Shown here one piece after another: positions 61,779-64,000 of a stretch of DNA of 64,000 nt. The DNA is from Trichoplax sp. H2 (lineage: Eukaryota; Placozoa; Uniplacotomia; Trichoplacea): assembly GCA_003344405.1 (NCBI GenBank), contig NOWV01000175.1, positions 100,654 through 164,653 of the forward strand, in the 5' to 3' direction. The position numbers were made by a program, and so were the translations under genes. The notes under the pieces were generated by a model, which did no database searches, was not told the origin of the DNA, and saw only the letters and a list, made by a program, of their open reading frames with translations. Positions within the stretch are counted from its first letter, which is position 1, and each line of letters opens with the position of its first letter.

Positions 61779-64000
61779 TCGACGCAAATGGAAACAGAAA
61801 ATATCCAATCAATAGGTAAGCTGTAGATTGATGAATACATAAGCAATGATGGAGTAGAGATGCGCATTGAATTCCATAGAAAAGTTGATCAACTACCGTG
61901 CGCCAGTAATAGTCGAACAATTTATTTCTTATTGCTACTCGTAGTCAAACTGGTGATAATTATAATGAATTTTTATCCATAGACTACTAGCGGATAGAAT
62001 TTGGAATCTTAAAAATATCGAAGAAAACAACATTATTGTAGATCGAATCATGAATTTTACTTTTCATCTTAAGACGTGATAAAGATGTGAAAATTTTGCT
62101 TACAAGAGCAAAATCGGCGAGTAAATTAATTAATTAATCATCTAATGCAATATTTACATCCATCATCGAATGGATTTGCTCAATCTCGCTCACTTAACCA
62201 ATGTTGCACTCATTGTAGGTAGTATAGAACGCTGACTACAATTCAACGATGCATGGAGTACAAATTGATGAGCATGCAGCATAGTAATTGAAAAGATGAC
62301 TTAAAACCTGGCCAATATTTCAGAAGGAAAAGAAACGTATGCTCATTGGCCTGATCCCTACGATTTTCCTAGTTTTTCTTCTTTTGTTTGAGTGGAGATC
62401 AGGGCAATGAACAAACGTTTCTTCTCGTTCTAAAACATTGGCCCTTAAACCTTCACCGGGTAAAGTGGATAGTGATCGCCACATTCACTGTCACATTTTC
62501 CCATCTATGAAAATGGCTAAATGGAATAAACATGCAAACCGTGTTAATGTAACCCTTTCTGCCATATTGAACCGCAGATACATAGCTAGCTGGCAAAATT
62601 TGATGTCATTGTATTATTAACTCTTGCAAAGTACCGATTGAAAATATTGAAAGGGTGCTATTGAATCAACCAAGTCTTTGATTACTATATTAATTGCCTG
62701 TATGAGTTGGTAACCAATCTACAGAATGAGAAATTGACTGTTTCTACCACAATTCAAGTGTAATAACAAAGTAATGATGGAGTAATAAGTTAAAAGTGTT
62801 CTAGAAGAGGAGAATAGAGCATTTTGTAGCCTTTTCAAGTTCAATAAGAGAAATCTTTAAACAAAAAGTTAGCATGATAGCTTAATCGAAGATTAAAGTA
62901 AACTATGACAGAGTTTTAGCCATTGAGGATTAAGGGTCAGTAGAGCTTCTCCTGTACAAGTCATCATGTGATGGATCTGGATAAATGAGATCAGTGTTGT
63001 ATCCTGTCTGTCCTCGTGCGCATATACTGGGTGTATACTAACATTGAGTGGAAAATAGAGCAGCAGAGTGGATGCTTCTTGTCATCCCAGTCAAATTCAA
63101 GCAATCAATATACTGCAGATTTTGTATTGATTTGTGTCTAAAACGAAGCAAATGATCTGTCTTTCGAGGTATCCAATGAATTTATGAGCGTAAACTAGGT
63201 CTGTTTCATCCCACAATTTGAAAAATAAAGATTGTGCCTGTAGAGTGCAAAGAGAAATAGGTGAGAAACTAAGTATCTAATGAATTTATGAACGTAAACT
63301 AGATCTGTTTAATCCTACAATTGATTAATAAAAACAGATTGATTTATATGTAGAAAGAAATGGACTCTATGGCTGGTTATTGTACGCATATATGATTGCT
63401 ATTGCTGCAATAGATATGAGGAAAAGTGTGTATTAGGTCGATCTAGTGTGTATGTCTATGAAATATTAAACTTATAGACAATTGCAAAGGGCGTAATTAG
63501 TGAAAGTTAAATGTTGAAAGAACGATTACTTGGTAATCTTATTTATACTGACGCGATGAAGATGAAACTCTTTACTTGATGACGTGGTTGTACAACTGGG
63601 AGCAGTTGCATTTATTCAAACCAGTTGAACTAATGAATGTCAACACCAATATCTACCAATTCATTATTATATTGTAGCTATGTCGTAACGTCAAAGTTAC
63701 CAAGGTGGTTGATACCTTATAGTATATCGGGAATTCTCTCTTTACTTTCACAGACTTCTTTTCCTTAAACAGTCCCCGATTACACAGCTTAATTGACTAG
63801 GGCATCAGCTTTGCAAGAATAGTACTGTAGATATGGTGTATGATTTTACTCACACACAAGTTACTGTATCTACTACAAAAGTAACTTATTACTTTAATCA
63901 GATATACTGTACGTGTGTGTAAAACTCAAGTACTACTGTGATGCACTATCTAATTTTATTTTCAAGTATTGCAGTAAAACGGAAGATTGATCCATGTAGG
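61779..64000. other. No gene supported
   Basis: AT-rich. A short membrane-type ORF (62339-62410, MLIGLIPTIFLVFLLLFEW) follows an acceptor-like tttcag, and a 60-residue ORF lies at 62438-62620; neither is recognised. Near 63170 and 63280 a segment with gtatc..atgaatttatgagcgtaaactag is repeated about 105 bp apart. Confidence 0.35.

Overview
This window looks like nuclear DNA from a small, AT-rich animal genome. Genes are compact, split into many short exons with canonical GT/AG introns, and they match metazoan families: a rhodopsin-type GPCR, MSL2, BIVM, Deltex, FBXL2/FBXL20 and a MAM-domain protein. A placozoan such as Trichoplax would fit, but that is inference. There is no sign of bacterial or organellar DNA. 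The 20-base N run at 51500-51519 shows this is a scaffold.

Layout. 1-3.1 kb: an intronless GPCR on the minus strand with a small tandem duplication just 3' of it. 3.1-23.3 kb: almost gene-free and built largely from old, diverged tandem repeats (4.5-5.1, 7.5-12.4, about 17-18, 18.9-19.3 and 21.7-22.2 kb). Inside it lies one eroded coding region (12.48-13.37 kb, one frame broken by two TAG codons), followed by a decayed Glu-rich peptide repeat in the same frame. 23.3-23.9 kb: an MSL2-type RING protein on the minus strand. 25.1-28.1 kb: a higher-order satellite and a GTAC-rich duplication.

30.1-34.7 kb: BIVM in six phase-consistent exons, followed by a tandem, intron-containing, broken copy of its 3' half. 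35.4 kb: a possible small secreted protein. 36.1-36.75 kb: a ~112-bp tandem array. 38.9-42.6 kb: a complete seven-exon Deltex gene. 43.7-46.7 kb: an FBXL2/FBXL20-type F-box/LRR gene on the minus strand, 15 coding exons, ending in a CaaX box. 47.7-48.9 kb: a ~100-bp satellite. 50.5-52.3 kb: a GTAC-rich array with repeated TATAAAAG motifs that contains the gap. 52.9-54.3 kb: a MAM-domain, probably GPI-anchored gene or pseudogene. 57.77-59.36 kb: an internally deleted Ty3/Gypsy LTR retrotransposon with a 5-bp target-site duplication. 59.43-59.77 kb: a 336-bp near-perfect palindrome. 59.8-64 kb: no convincing gene.

The genes do not form an operon or shared pathway. Deltex and FBXL20 are both ubiquitin-ligase components and MSL2 carries an E3-type RING, but nothing in the sequence suggests they are coordinated. 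The most informative structures are the reconstructed spliced genes, the BIVM duplicate, the deletion-derivative retroelement, the palindrome and the decayed 12.5-14 kb locus. Exon calls rest on splice-site inspection, reading phase and remembered family sequences; no search was run.
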